A stretch of 38,727 nt of DNA from Candidatus Kerfeldbacteria bacterium (GCA_016194465.1 JACQBO010000006.1:1-38727); one strand, 5' to 3'; shown: positions 25,180-34,139, counted from the first letter of the stretch. Numbers and translations: made by a program. The notes: generated from the sequence alone by a model not told the origin.

Positions 25180-25956
25180 ATGCCCCTCGTTTTCGCGGGA
25201 ATTGTTCCCCATTCCCCGCTCTTAGTACCAGGTGTCGCCAAGGAACACTATCCTTTGTTTTCTCAGACCATCAAGTCGGTGGCAGTCATGTCGGCCGAAC
25301 TCTATGCCACTCAGCCTGACGCCGTGGTAATTCTGAGTCCGCATATGACCAGTGTCCCCGATCACGTCACCGTTCAGGTCGGCGACCGGTTAGAGGGAAA
25401 CCTAACGGAATTTGGCGATCCATCTACGACCGTCAGTCTGTGGGGAGCAACCGGCCTCGCCCATCTACTGAAAGCCATGGCTGAGCAGCAAAAACTGATG
25501 CTCGAGGTGCAGACGCCAACAGCAATCGATTACAGCGTCACCATCTCGGCCATGCTCTTAGGCCTGAGCACTCATTCGGTACAGTGTTTGCCCATTGGTG
25601 TGGCCCATGTGGGCGCGGCCGCCCTCTTGAGGGTCGGGCTGCTTTTGAACGAATGGTGTCACCAACGACCAGAGCGCATGGCCATCATCGCTACCGCTGA
25701 CCTCACGCGTCGTCATGACTCGAATACGGCCGAGCGCCGGCCAACCAAAGAGGAACGTGAAATCAGTCTGGCCGTGACCGCGGTTGACCCCGCCCCGCTT
25801 GGTGCTTATGTGGGGAAAAGCAAAACGTGCGGCATCCAGCCGATCACCACCCTTCTCGCCTGCCTGCAGCCACATCGCTCCAAAGGAACTATTCGCTCTT
25901 TTGAGGCCCCGCTCGGGGTTGGCCAAATGGTCGCAGATGTTTCATTGGGTGCATGA
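25180..25956 (+). CDS. LigB/MEMO-like (AmmeMemoRadiSam system B type) protein
   Basis: A 258-residue protein with the fold signature of class III extradiol dioxygenase LigB and the MEMO1 family: GIVPHSPLLVPGVAKE (H11), PDAVVILSPHM (H55), then a late HDS segment with TADLTRRHDSN. MEMO proteins keep the metal-site histidines and occur in three-part loci with AMMECR1 and a radical SAM enzyme. Neither partner is in the window, so the pathway is unknown. It starts 9 bases after the secreted protein gene and overlaps priA as ATGA, so it is translated together with priA. An aromatic ring-cleaving role is unlikely in this context but cannot be excluded. Confidence 0.65.
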   Translation: MPLVFAGIVPHSPLLVPGVAKEHYPLFSQTIKSVAVMSAELYATQPDAVVILSPHMTSVPDHVTVQVGDRLEGNLTEFGDPSTTVSLWGATGLAHLLKAMAEQQKLMLEVQTPTAIDYSVTISAMLLGLSTHSVQCLPIGVAHVGAAALLRVGLLLNEWCHQRPERMAIIATADLTRRHDSNTAERRPTKEEREISLAVTAVDPAPLGAYVGKSKTCGIQPITTLLACLQPHRSKGTIRSFEAPLGVGQMVADVSLGA

Positions 25957-27713
25957 CCATCGTCCAGATTGTCCCCCTCCGCCGGCTGCCAGCCCATCAT
26001 CGGTGGTTCGATTATGTCTGGAACCTGACTCAAGAACCGCGCATCGGTCAGCTGGTGACGGTACCTTTTGGTTCGACCGAAGTACGCGGCATCATCTGGG
26101 GAATCGTTAAGCATACGCCCAACCAAAAACTCAAATCCGTTCAGGCATTACTTGTGGCCGACCCCATCCTGACGCTTTGGCAGCAGCGTGTTTTGGCCCA
26201 CGTGGCTAAAGTCGGATATGTATCCTTGAGTACCGCGCTGTTGCCAGTCCTTCCCAAAAGCCTGAAAATGGGGATCGCCACCGAAGCGGGATCCTCCGAG
26301 GCAATGCGGGAAATACCATCGAGCCGGCCCCGCACGTGGTGGTACCAGAGTCGGATGGAAGCGCTCTATCAGCTTCGCGATTGGATGGTCCCGACGGCCG
26401 GGGAATGGAAACTTCTCATTGTCCCCACCATCGAGGACGGACAAGATCTCATGCGTCTGGGGGCAGAAAAGGGCACGTCCTTGCCTTTTGTCCATGGCCA
26501 AATGACCGGGCCCGCATTTCGTGAGATCTACCGGCAGGTGCTGCACGGCCAGGTACGGAATATCATCGGTACAGTCAGAGCGTTGTCGCTGCCTTTCCCC
26601 CACCAGCCCCAGATCATCATTGACCAAGAAGAACACCCGGCGCACCGCCAACTCCAGCGGCAACCGCGGATCGATGCTAAAACACTCTTGCAGTCGATGC
26701 ACGTTCCATTCGACGTCACCACGCCGGCCCCTTCCCTCTGGTGGTGGGATGAGCATCATCCGTCAGCACCGACCCATGAAAAGACTCGAGAAATTGGAAA
26801 CATGGGCGAACCAAAACTACAACCATGGATATCCTCCGGCCTTGAAGAACTGGTGGAACGGGCCCGGGTCGAAGGGAACCATGTGACGGCCATTGTCCCC
26901 CGCCAGGGATTCGCCCACGGCTTACGCTGCCAAGATTGTCACACCGCCATCAGTTGCCAATTTTGCGGAGAATTTCTTCGCCTATTTCAGCGGCCAGAAG
27001 GCCAGCTGATCTGCAGTCACTGCCGGCGACTAATGACGATACCGACCTCTTGTCCGCATTGCCATGGATCACGCCTGGCCTTCCATGGACTCGGCCCCGA
27101 GCGATTCGCGGGCATCCTTCGTGCCCGATGGCCTCAAGCCAAGGTGGTGCTGGAACCCTCAGCAGAATACGATATCCTCGTCCAAACATACAAAATCTAT
27201 CACTGGCTGCTCGGAGCTGGTCGCAGCCATCTAGCCATCGTCAGTGGAGATAGTCTTTTAAACTATCCGGATTTCGCCGCCGCCGAACGGGCCTGGCAGT
27301 TTTTATGGCGCTTATCCGCGGCGCAACCAAGCAGCACCTTGCTGGTGCAAACATTTTCGCCGGCGCACGATTTTTGGCAGCGCTGGGTTCACGGCGACGA
27401 CCGTGCTTTTTACCAACAAGAGCGGAATGCTCGCCGACGCTTTCATCTTCCGCCGATGACGCCGCAGTGGATCGCTCGCTATGCTGGGCCGGAGCGAGAA
27501 AAAAATGTGGGGGAGAAAATTGAACAGCTCCGCGCCCTCAACCTGAACGGCGAACGGGTTTCCGCGCACGTCTCTGATGGAAAAAAAGCGGCCGAGAAAA
27601 TCATCATCAGCCAGCTAGCCAATACGGCCGAGCGGGCGTCGGAATCTGATTGGCTCAAACTCTTCCCCCCGCCTTGGCAACTCGAAGGGAATGTCCAATC
27701 ATGGTCGGACTAG
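25953..27713 (+). CDS. priA: PriA-like primosomal protein lacking helicase motifs
   Basis: A 586-residue protein, against about 730 for E. coli PriA, which restarts replication at stalled forks. The N-terminal 3'-end-binding domain is recognisable (IVPLRRLPAHHRWFDYV, GQLVTVPFGSTEVRGII). The zinc region is complete, with eight cysteines at 326, 329, 335, 338, 354, 357, 367 and 370. However, no Walker A (GSGKT) motif is present, the DEEH box reads IIIDQEEHP, and the GRAGR motif VI is replaced by LWRLSAAQP. It should not be an ATP-driven helicase. Actinobacterial PriA is similarly annotated as without helicase activity. It may act by fork binding and DnaB loading only. Confidence 0.85.
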   Translation: MTIVQIVPLRRLPAHHRWFDYVWNLTQEPRIGQLVTVPFGSTEVRGIIWGIVKHTPNQKLKSVQALLVADPILTLWQQRVLAHVAKVGYVSLSTALLPVLPKSLKMGIATEAGSSEAMREIPSSRPRTWWYQSRMEALYQLRDWMVPTAGEWKLLIVPTIEDGQDLMRLGAEKGTSLPFVHGQMTGPAFREIYRQVLHGQVRNIIGTVRALSLPFPHQPQIIIDQEEHPAHRQLQRQPRIDAKTLLQSMHVPFDVTTPAPSLWWWDEHHPSAPTHEKTREIGNMGEPKLQPWISSGLEELVERARVEGNHVTAIVPRQGFAHGLRCQDCHTAISCQFCGEFLRLFQRPEGQLICSHCRRLMTIPTSCPHCHGSRLAFHGLGPERFAGILRARWPQAKVVLEPSAEYDILVQTYKIYHWLLGAGRSHLAIVSGDSLLNYPDFAAAERAWQFLWRLSAAQPSSTLLVQTFSPAHDFWQRWVHGDDRAFYQQERNARRRFHLPPMTPQWIARYAGPEREKNVGEKIEQLRALNLNGERVSAHVSDGKKAAEKIIISQLANTAERASESDWLKLFPPPWQLEGNVQSWSD

Positions 27714-27715
27714 TC

Positions 27716-27744
27716 TTGCCAGCCCACCACCTTTCTCGTAGACT
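27716..27744 (+). promoter_or_regulatory. Promoter for a leaderless def mRNA
   Basis: TTGCCA (27716-27721), a 17-base spacer, TAGACT (27739-27744), then 6 bases to the def ATG. No Shine-Dalgarno sequence fits in between, so transcription probably starts at the start codon. Confidence 0.6.
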
Positions 27745-27750
27745 ATCCTC

Positions 27751-28257
27751 ATGAAGGCGCGTTTGCCCCGAATGTATCTCTGGAATCAACCGCAGGAAGC
27801 CGCGCTGCTTCGTCTGTTCGCCGCGATCATCGATGTCGCCTCGATCACCACCGGTCAGTTAGAAGATTTGATTGCTCGCATGATCCGGGTCATGAAAAAA
27901 GCGGATGGGATTGGTTTAGCCGCACCGCAAATAGGCCAGTCGATTCGTTTGGCCGTTCTTGACCGACGGGTCACCCCGAATAGGCAGCCACTGGTGTTGT
28001 ATAATCCAGTCGTCACGCACTCCAGCCAGGAACAAACCAGCGAAGAAGAGGGGTGTTTATCGATTCCCGGTGTTTTCGGCCTGGTCCCCCGGGCCCGATC
28101 AATCGTCGTCAACAACCTCGATGCCTCCGGCCGGCTGGCCACGATCGAGGCCGACGGCCTTTTTGCCCGCGTTATTCAGCACGAGATCGACCACCTGAAC
28201 GGGAAACTTTTTATCGACCGAGCGACCATGATTACTCAAGGAAAAGATCGCTTGTGA
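27751..28257 (+). CDS. def: Peptide deformylase
   Basis: A 168-residue metal enzyme that removes the formyl group from nascent N-terminal methionine. All three motifs are intact: GIGLAAPQ (53-60), EGCLS with the metal ligand C102, and HEIDH (144-148), which gives two histidine ligands and the catalytic Glu. The N-terminal 35 residues differ from the usual LRxxA opening and look variable. Its stop overlaps the fmt start as GTGA, so the enzymes that add and remove the formyl group are made in a coupled way, a classic bacterial pair. Confidence 0.96.
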   Translation: MKARLPRMYLWNQPQEAALLRLFAAIIDVASITTGQLEDLIARMIRVMKKADGIGLAAPQIGQSIRLAVLDRRVTPNRQPLVLYNPVVTHSSQEQTSEEEGCLSIPGVFGLVPRARSIVVNNLDASGRLATIEADGLFARVIQHEIDHLNGKLFIDRATMITQGKDRL

Positions 28258-29192
28258 CCCATCGTCTCATCTTCTTTGGCTCTGGGGCTTTTGGCCTACC
28301 CGCGCTCGAGCAACTCCACCATCTACCGGATGGCCAGGTGGTCGGCGTGGTCACCCAGCCCGCGAAACCAACTGGTCGGGGCCAGCCGGTCAAGCCCACC
28401 ATCATCGCCACCTGGGCCGGCCACCACAAACTATCGGTACTGGCGCCTGAGTCCCTGAAAGTTCCAACCATGGTAGAGGAATTACAGCGCTTGCAGGCGG
28501 ATACATTTGTGGTGGCCGCCTATGGACTGATCTTACCCCTGGCGGTACTTCAGGTGCCTCTGTATGGATCGATTAATGTGCACGCCTCATTGCTACCAAA
28601 ATATCGCGGGGCTTCGCCCATCGCCGCCGCCATTGTCGCCGGCGAAAGGGAAACTGGTATTAGTTTCATGCTGATGGATGAGCATCTCGACACCGGTCCG
28701 GTGTTGCGGACGGTGGTCACCCCGATTTCAAAATCAGACACCAGCGAAGTATTGCAGGCACAGCTGGCGAGACTGGCCGCGGAAAACTTGCCGACCGTTC
28801 TGGACGATTGGTGGGCCGGTCGCATCCATCCCACACCGCAGTCCGGCCCGAGTAGTTATGCCCCCAAGGTTTTGAAATCAGATGGCTATGCCAACTGGCA
28901 ATCCGGAAAAATCTTAGAACGAAAAATTCGCGCCTATATCCCTTGGCCGGTAACATGGACGACCTGGCAGGGAACGAACATAAAAATTCTTGCCGCCTCG
29001 TTTATACCCGGGCAGCCATCATCTCCCCAGGGGACGATTGAGGTTCCAGAACCTAATCAGGATTGGGCAGTGGCTTGCGGCGACGGCTGGATTATTCCCC
29101 ACCAAGTGCAGTTCGCCGGCAAACGCCGGCAATCTGCCGCGACCATCCCGGGGAGCTATCCAGGACTTATCGGAAGTCGGCTGCCGTCCTAA
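28254..29192 (+). CDS. fmt: Methionyl-tRNA formyltransferase
   Basis: A 312-residue enzyme that formylates initiator Met-tRNA using 10-formyl-THF. The N-terminal Rossmann domain begins LIFFGSGAFGLPALEQL. INVHASLLPKYRGASPIAAA holds the catalytic Asn/His and the SLLPKYRG loop, and LDTGPVL gives the catalytic Asp. A C-terminal OB domain follows from about residue 205. I use GTG 28254 because it overlaps the def stop and puts the conserved strand at the N-terminus; longer frames read inside def. Its stop codon shares two bases with the stop of the opposing glycosyltransferase gene, leaving no room for a terminator. Confidence 0.95.
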   Translation: MTHRLIFFGSGAFGLPALEQLHHLPDGQVVGVVTQPAKPTGRGQPVKPTIIATWAGHHKLSVLAPESLKVPTMVEELQRLQADTFVVAAYGLILPLAVLQVPLYGSINVHASLLPKYRGASPIAAAIVAGERETGISFMLMDEHLDTGPVLRTVVTPISKSDTSEVLQAQLARLAAENLPTVLDDWWAGRIHPTPQSGPSSYAPKVLKSDGYANWQSGKILERKIRAYIPWPVTWTTWQGTNIKILAASFIPGQPSSPQGTIEVPEPNQDWAVACGDGWIIPHQVQFAGKRRQSAATIPGSYPGLIGSRLPS

Positions 29193-30724
29193 GATGGGCT
29201 TTTCCGGCTTTTTTCCGTCACAAAGAAACCAAGATATTTCCCCATCATCAGTCTCGTTTGGGCTTCGATGGCCGGGATAGAACCAAACACGATCATCGTC
29301 ACCGGCAATAAAAGCCATTGTAGAATCATCATCACCCACTGCCACGCCGGCACATGTTTCGGTCGCGCGGGTAAAAGGCGGACACTCATCACGGCCGTCG
29401 CTAATAAACCCACCATCGCTCCGATCATCAAACCTTGGATGGTGGTGGGCGCATTGTGAGCTAAGGCGGAGGTAGAAATAACCGATGACCGGACATGAAA
29501 AGGGAGCCAACCAAGAAGAAGAATCAGCACTGGGGCGGTCGCCCACGAATAGGTACCTTCAAACTGGTTCCAAAGATATTTGAGTTTCACCCTGAGTCGA
29601 ATATGCGGATTATACCAAAAATTCCAAACCATAAAAGGAAAGTTTTCGACCCCGTATGCCCAGCGCCGAATCTGCAGGTACTGATTCTTCAGGCTCTGCC
29701 GCCAGTTCGCGCCCTGGACGGTATCCATGGACACCGGAATATACATGGGGGTGACGGTATACCGTCCATCGTAGTGCAGGAAACACTGGAGGAAAATTCG
29801 TGAGTCTTCTGAAACCACATCATTTTGCCAAAACCCGACATCAATCAGAGCCTGCCAAGGCATACTATGCGAGGAAAACGTAAACAGCCGGTCGGGGCGA
29901 AGGGCCTCACTTAAAAGCCAAAACGTGGTACTATTGGCCACCACTCGGGTGACCGCCAACGCGTCCCAAACGTTATTATGAAAGACAGGAATCGGCTGGT
30001 AACTGGTATGCAGACGGTCTGGATGTTGCAAGAATACCGTCGTCAGATAACTGAAATATTGCGGGTGGGCAATCGTGTCAGCATCAAAGGTTGACACGAG
30101 AATGTTTTGGTATGGTATCCCCCGCCGGTCGATGAGATCCTTAATTGCTCTCGCCGCCCAGGCGATATTGGCGCCCTTGCCAGCCATTTCACCGGGCAGA
30201 CCGGCGGGGTGCTCTGTGGCAATGAAAGCGCCAAAAGTGCCGGCAAACTTGGTCCGCAGCCTAGCAGTATACGCTCGAACATGATCAGCATCGCGTCCTT
30301 CCGTTGCCAGGACCAGCATCATCCGATCCAGCGGAAATGTGACTTTCGTCAAGGACATGATGGTCGCTTCCAATACCTCATACGGTTCTTTGTAGGTCGG
30401 CAAAACAATCACGTGATAGATCTCCTGCCAGCCGGCGATCGTTTCCAGCTTCTGCCGCCAGGAAATGCGGCTGGCTCGTCGAAACTGTCGGTAGGCCCCA
30501 ATGACATACGACATGACATAGAGCACCCGAATGAGCCAAAACACGTCGAACAGAATGACGAAAACGATCGCCCAGACCGGTGCGACCCAGCAGATAACAA
30601 GAGCAGTGATCAGCGTCAACCAGACGGCAAAGCCGGGAATGATTTCCAGCATCCGATAGACGCGTCGCGGTGATAAACCGAACAACAAAGGTTGCTCGGT
30701 GGCGACGTGTTCCTTCATCGTCAT
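29189..30724 (-). CDS. Processive membrane glycosyltransferase, cellulose/hyaluronan synthase-like
   Basis: A 511-residue membrane enzyme. Two helices (about 31-50 and 52-76) precede a cytoplasmic family-2 domain with VIVLPTYKEPYEVLEATI, D214-A-D216 (UDP and metal), VSEDSR (catalytic base near 306-308) and Q351-I-R-R-W355, the QxxRW motif of processive synthases. Three more helices lie at about 395-410, 430-450 and 462-482. This is the layout of enzymes that both build and export a polysaccharide. The product is not predictable, and no PilZ domain is visible. ATG 30724 was chosen; ATG 30718 is an alternative, and a TTG at 30775 would overlap the AMP phosphorylase gene. Confidence 0.88.
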   Translation of the reverse strand: MTMKEHVATEQPLLFGLSPRRVYRMLEIIPGFAVWLTLITALVICWVAPVWAIVFVILFDVFWLIRVLYVMSYVIGAYRQFRRASRISWRQKLETIAGWQEIYHVIVLPTYKEPYEVLEATIMSLTKVTFPLDRMMLVLATEGRDADHVRAYTARLRTKFAGTFGAFIATEHPAGLPGEMAGKGANIAWAARAIKDLIDRRGIPYQNILVSTFDADTIAHPQYFSYLTTVFLQHPDRLHTSYQPIPVFHNNVWDALAVTRVVANSTTFWLLSEALRPDRLFTFSSHSMPWQALIDVGFWQNDVVSEDSRIFLQCFLHYDGRYTVTPMYIPVSMDTVQGANWRQSLKNQYLQIRRWAYGVENFPFMVWNFWYNPHIRLRVKLKYLWNQFEGTYSWATAPVLILLLGWLPFHVRSSVISTSALAHNAPTTIQGLMIGAMVGLLATAVMSVRLLPARPKHVPAWQWVMMILQWLLLPVTMIVFGSIPAIEAQTRLMMGKYLGFFVTEKSRKSPS

Positions 30725-30736
30725 ATGGTAGGCATG

Positions 30737-30765
30737 ACAGTAGCAATCTAGATCGCCGGCGTCAA
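30737..30765 (-). promoter_or_regulatory. Weak promoter candidate before processive glycosyltransferase
   Basis: TTGACG (30765-30760), a 17-base spacer and TACTGT (30742-30737), at the end of the AMP phosphorylase gene. The -35 box is good and the -10 box is poor. It would let the glycosyltransferase be expressed apart from the sugar-phosphate genes. Confidence 0.3.
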
Positions 30766-32267
30766 CCTCGACCAATCGTCATGATCTGGTTGAGCCGCAG
30801 TGCTTTGCGGGCCAGGGCGATTCGATCGGGGTTAAAGCTATACAGCGTTAGGATTTTTTGTCCTCGGCGCACGGTCTGCCCCAATTTACGATGAAGGTAA
30901 ATGCCGGCGAGTTTATGATCAGGGGCACCCAGCGTCCGCGCCACCTCGTCGATGGCTCGGTTGTTAATGGCCTTCACCACACCACTGGTTGGTGCCAGGA
31001 GACGGAACGTCGAACTGCCCAAAGCGACCGCGTTGGCATCCATGTCTGGATTACCTCCTTGCGCCGCGATAATCGCTTGCATTTTCTTCCAGGCCCGGCC
31101 CGACCGTAAAATCCTTTCCGCTTGCTGATGGCCAGTTCCCGATCTGGTCACTCCTGCCAGTTCCAAGAGTTCACCCGCCAGTTCCAGGGCCTTATCTTCT
31201 AGATCTTGTGGGCGTTTATCTTTTTGTTGGAGCACGCGCAACACATCGCGGGCTTCCAGCGCCGGCCCAACCCCTTTGCCGACTGGTTGGTCCGCCTGAT
31301 CGAACCGGACCCGGACCTTCATCCCGAACGAATGTCCTACGGCTATAAACTTTTTTCGGATCATTTTGGCCGTGGCCAGATCAGGAATTTTGGTGTATCG
31401 GCCGTATGGCATGTCGATGACTAAGTATTGAATCCCCATCGCTACTTTTTTTGCCAGAATACTGACGATCATTTTATCGTAGGGTTCCAGCGACAGTGGC
31501 CGCGAGACTTGAATAATGAGGTCGTCGGCCGGGGCGATGCTCAGCCCCCCACCCCAAATGAGACAGGCACCTGTTTTGGCCACGATCCGTCGAACTTCCG
31601 CGGCGGTGAAGGACACGGGGGCTAAGACTTCCATCGTATCCGCCGTGCCGGCGGGTGAGGTAATCGCTCGGGATGAGGTTTTGGGGATAATCAGGCCGGC
31701 CGCCGCGACGATCGGGATGGCGATCATCGTAGTGCGGTTGCCGGCCAAACCACCCACCGAGTGTTTATCCGCTGCTTTTCGCCGCCCCCAGGAAAACATA
31801 TCACCGGTCGTCGCCATGGCCTTGACCATCCATTTGAGTTCTGGCAAGCGGTAGGGTCGGACATAGCCCGAGGCCACAAAGTAGGTCGTTTCCACAGCGC
31901 TCAACTGGTGGTCGACAATGTCGCGGATGATGCTGGTAATTTCTTCTTCACGCAGTGGCTGACCGAGCAGTTTTTTGTTGATCGCCGCGATTGACGGTGG
32001 TCGGGACACGACCTCAATCAGCAGCGGCTCCCCGTCCTTGGCCTTCAACAGTTTCCAGACTTCATCGAACAGACCAATTTCTCCATGTTGAATTGACTGG
32101 TGGGTGACATCAGCCACGACGATATGTGACGTGCCCTGATAGTTGACTTGTAAGCGATCGCCGGGATTAATCCCAAATGCCTCCGCATCGCGACCACGCA
32201 AAACGACAATGCGGCTAGAGCCGCCAGTATTAATATCGATATGTCGAACCTTGACGACGAACGCCAT
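30762..32267 (-). CDS. deoA: AMP phosphorylase (archaeal-type, thymidine phosphorylase family)
   Basis: A 501-residue enzyme predicted to convert a nucleoside 5'-monophosphate plus phosphate to base plus ribose 1,5-bisphosphate. The N-terminal swivelling domain of about 85 residues marks the archaeal AMP phosphorylase subgroup and is absent from ordinary bacterial thymidine phosphorylases (about 440 residues). Core motifs are K168-H-S-V-G-G (phosphate binding), TSSRAITSPAGTADTMEVL near 197-214, and GACLIWGGGLSIAPADD near 240. ATG 32267 follows the kinase stop by 4 bases and gives the normal MAFVVKVRHIDINTGG beginning. In archaea the product feeds ribose-1,5-bisphosphate isomerase and type III RuBisCO; neither is in the window. 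Confidence 0.9.
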   Translation of the reverse strand: MAFVVKVRHIDINTGGSSRIVVLRGRDAEAFGINPGDRLQVNYQGTSHIVVADVTHQSIQHGEIGLFDEVWKLLKAKDGEPLLIEVVSRPPSIAAINKKLLGQPLREEEITSIIRDIVDHQLSAVETTYFVASGYVRPYRLPELKWMVKAMATTGDMFSWGRRKAADKHSVGGLAGNRTTMIAIPIVAAAGLIIPKTSSRAITSPAGTADTMEVLAPVSFTAAEVRRIVAKTGACLIWGGGLSIAPADDLIIQVSRPLSLEPYDKMIVSILAKKVAMGIQYLVIDMPYGRYTKIPDLATAKMIRKKFIAVGHSFGMKVRVRFDQADQPVGKGVGPALEARDVLRVLQQKDKRPQDLEDKALELAGELLELAGVTRSGTGHQQAERILRSGRAWKKMQAIIAAQGGNPDMDANAVALGSSTFRLLAPTSGVVKAINNRAIDEVARTLGAPDHKLAGIYLHRKLGQTVRRGQKILTLYSFNPDRIALARKALRLNQIMTIGRG

Positions 32268-32271
32268 GCAA

Positions 32272-33264
32272 TCAGCGGCGAATAATACTACGAACGGGAG
32301 CCGGGCGTTTCGCCGTATGACGCTGTAAGAGACCCGCTTTGGCGCCAATGACGCGAATCACGGCTTCCGCGTTCTCTGTGCCTAACTGCAAGGCGCCCGA
32401 AATATTGTCTTCGTCGCGAATAAAGGCACTGACAAAACCCGATCCAAACGCGTCGCCGGCGCCCGTCGTGTCGACCACATGGACGTGATGCGTCCCGCAG
32501 TGCCACGCGGAGCGCCGATCGCCACCAAAAGAACCTTCGGTCCCCATGGTCACCACGGTCACGCCGCCGGTGATTCGACGCAAGTATTGAAATGGGGCGT
32601 CATCTTGACTGGTGGTCAATTTCATTAGGCGGGCCGCTTCTTCCTGATTCATAATGACCACATCGGCCTGTTGGAGAAAGGGCTCTAGCTTCGATAAACC
32701 GTGAGCCAATTCGCTGCTGCCCGGATTCCAAGCAATCCGAATCTTTTTTTTCTTGGCCACGTTCCAGATGCGCCGAATAATTGGCAACTCCCCCGCCAAT
32801 GAACTGACATACATCCAGTCCGCCCGAAATTCGCGGCGCGGGAGGTCGCGCGGATGAAAATCGGCGGAGGCGCCGCGATAGACCAGGGCCGTTCGTTCAC
32901 CACGGCTGGTAAGCAATAAGACCGAATAAGCCGTGCCACGCTGGTGATCCTTTGTGACTAAGCCGACATTAACCTTCTCCATACGGAGCGCGCGCAAGAC
33001 TTCTTGCCCCCGCGCGTCCTGGTGACCGATTTTTCCGATAAAGGCGGTGCGAAAACCCTGGCGCGAAAATCCCACCGCCGTATTGGTCGCCCCGCCCCCG
33101 GTTTCAAAGACTAATTCTTGGACCTCAATTTTCGAACCGAGCGCGAAACATTCAGCCTCACCGGTGGAAAAGTTTTCATTCCGAATAATTTTAATCCCGG
33201 CACTGCGGAGAAACACATCTCTCGTGGCCGCCCCGATGGTAATGATATCGAATCGTTTTGTCAT
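32272..33264 (-). CDS. PfkB-family sugar or nucleoside kinase
   Basis: A 330-residue ribokinase-fold kinase. The N-terminal glycine motif FETGGGATNTAVGFSRQG lies near residue 53, and the signature DTTGAGDAFGSGFVSAF places the catalytic base D271 and the anion hole. The PfkB family covers ribokinase, adenosine and cytidine kinases, fructose kinases and ribose-1-phosphate kinase. Next to an AMP phosphorylase and pentose-phosphate isomerases, a pentose or nucleoside substrate is most likely, possibly ribose 1-phosphate; sequence alone does not settle this. Its start overlaps the aldolase stop by 4 bases. Confidence 0.88.
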   Translation of the reverse strand: MTKRFDIITIGAATRDVFLRSAGIKIIRNENFSTGEAECFALGSKIEVQELVFETGGGATNTAVGFSRQGFRTAFIGKIGHQDARGQEVLRALRMEKVNVGLVTKDHQRGTAYSVLLLTSRGERTALVYRGASADFHPRDLPRREFRADWMYVSSLAGELPIIRRIWNVAKKKKIRIAWNPGSSELAHGLSKLEPFLQQADVVIMNQEEAARLMKLTTSQDDAPFQYLRRITGGVTVVTMGTEGSFGGDRRSAWHCGTHHVHVVDTTGAGDAFGSGFVSAFIRDEDNISGALQLGTENAEAVIRVIGAKAGLLQRHTAKRPAPVRSIIRR

Positions 33265-34112
33265 GACTTGGATTTATTTCGGCTGCCAAAAAGAACTATT
33301 TTTTTCTTGACCGTGGCCATAACGGCGTCACGGCTTGGTCCCAGTAAACCGCGAGGATCAAACTCGTGGGCATCGCGACGTAGCTCCCGGCGTAAGGCCT
33401 GGCTAAAAGCCAGTCGAAGGTCGGTATCAATATTGATTTTGGCGATACCAAAATGAATCGCCCGGCGAATCATGGCCGGCGGCGTTCCCGAGGCACCATG
33501 GAGCACGAGTGGCACGTCGATCATCTTTTTGATTTGGGCCAGCAAGGTAAAGTCCAGATGCTCCCTGGCTTGCGGTACACCATGGGCATTACCAATAGCC
33601 ACGGCAAAGGCATCGACCTTGGTGAGGCGAACAAATGTATGCGCCTGGGTCGGATCAGTCAGAACCAGACGACGATCCTGAGCAATTTCCGAAGGGTATT
33701 TGACCTGGCCGAGTTCTCCCTCGACGCCGATCTGCCGGCGATGGGCATAGCGGACGATCGCCGCCGTGCGGCGCACATTCTGTCGGAACGGCAGCCGACT
33801 GGCATCAAACATAATACCAGTGTATCCACGATCGACGCAGGCTCTAGCCAACCTTAACTCGTGGCCATGATCGAGGGTCAAAACAATCGGGATCGGATAC
33901 TTTTTGGCCATGGCCAGGACGAAAGCCGCCAGCTCTTCCAAACCAGCATAGGCAATGGCTTTTTCCGAGGTATTAATAATGACGGGGGCGTGAAGGGCCA
34001 CCGCAGCCCGCACCACCGCTTGGGCCTGCTCCAGATCGGAAATGTTGAAAGCTCCCACGGCATAGCGGCCTTTCTGCGCTTGACGGAGCACGGTCTGGAG
34101 CTTGGCAGTCAT
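33261..34112 (-). CDS. fba: Class II fructose-bisphosphate aldolase family protein
   Basis: A 283-residue zinc aldolase. Active-site residues are visible: D81 and H82 in LTLDHGH, E131 in VEGELG, H177 in GNAHG, H205 in LHGASG, and the phosphate-binding KINIDTDLR near residue 224. It should split or form ketose bisphosphates to give dihydroxyacetone phosphate plus an aldehyde. Fructose 1,6-bisphosphate, tagatose or sedoheptulose bisphosphate are all possible, and its place among pentose-phosphate genes makes sedoheptulose worth testing. It starts 27 bases after rpe and may have its own -10 element. Confidence 0.92.
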   Translation of the reverse strand: MTAKLQTVLRQAQKGRYAVGAFNISDLEQAQAVVRAAVALHAPVIINTSEKAIAYAGLEELAAFVLAMAKKYPIPIVLTLDHGHELRLARACVDRGYTGIMFDASRLPFRQNVRRTAAIVRYAHRRQIGVEGELGQVKYPSEIAQDRRLVLTDPTQAHTFVRLTKVDAFAVAIGNAHGVPQAREHLDFTLLAQIKKMIDVPLVLHGASGTPPAMIRRAIHFGIAKINIDTDLRLAFSQALRRELRRDAHEFDPRGLLGPSRDAVMATVKKKIVLFGSRNKSKS

Positions 34113-34118
34113 GCTTTT

Positions 34119-34124
34119 ATTTTA
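34119..34124 (-). promoter_or_regulatory. Possible -10 box 6 bases before fba
   Basis: TAAAAT on the minus strand, exactly 6 bases before the fba ATG, as at other starts here. No convincing -35 box is found at 17 bases, so this is tentative. Confidence 0.3.
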
Positions 34125-34139
34125 GCATACTCGTCAACA

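Noticed and set aside
26300..26700. Possible frameshift removing the Walker A motif of priA
   Set aside because: The alternative frames show no GSGKT-like loop, and the N-terminal and zinc domains stay in one frame, so motif loss is more likely than a frameshift.
30107..30673. A 188-codon open frame on the plus strand
   Set aside because: Antisense to the processive glycosyltransferase, whose DAD, ED and QIRRW motifs define the real frame.
30731..30736. A four-codon upstream mini-frame ending on the glycosyltransferase ATG
   Set aside because: Too short to support as a leader peptide, and it has no ribosome binding site.
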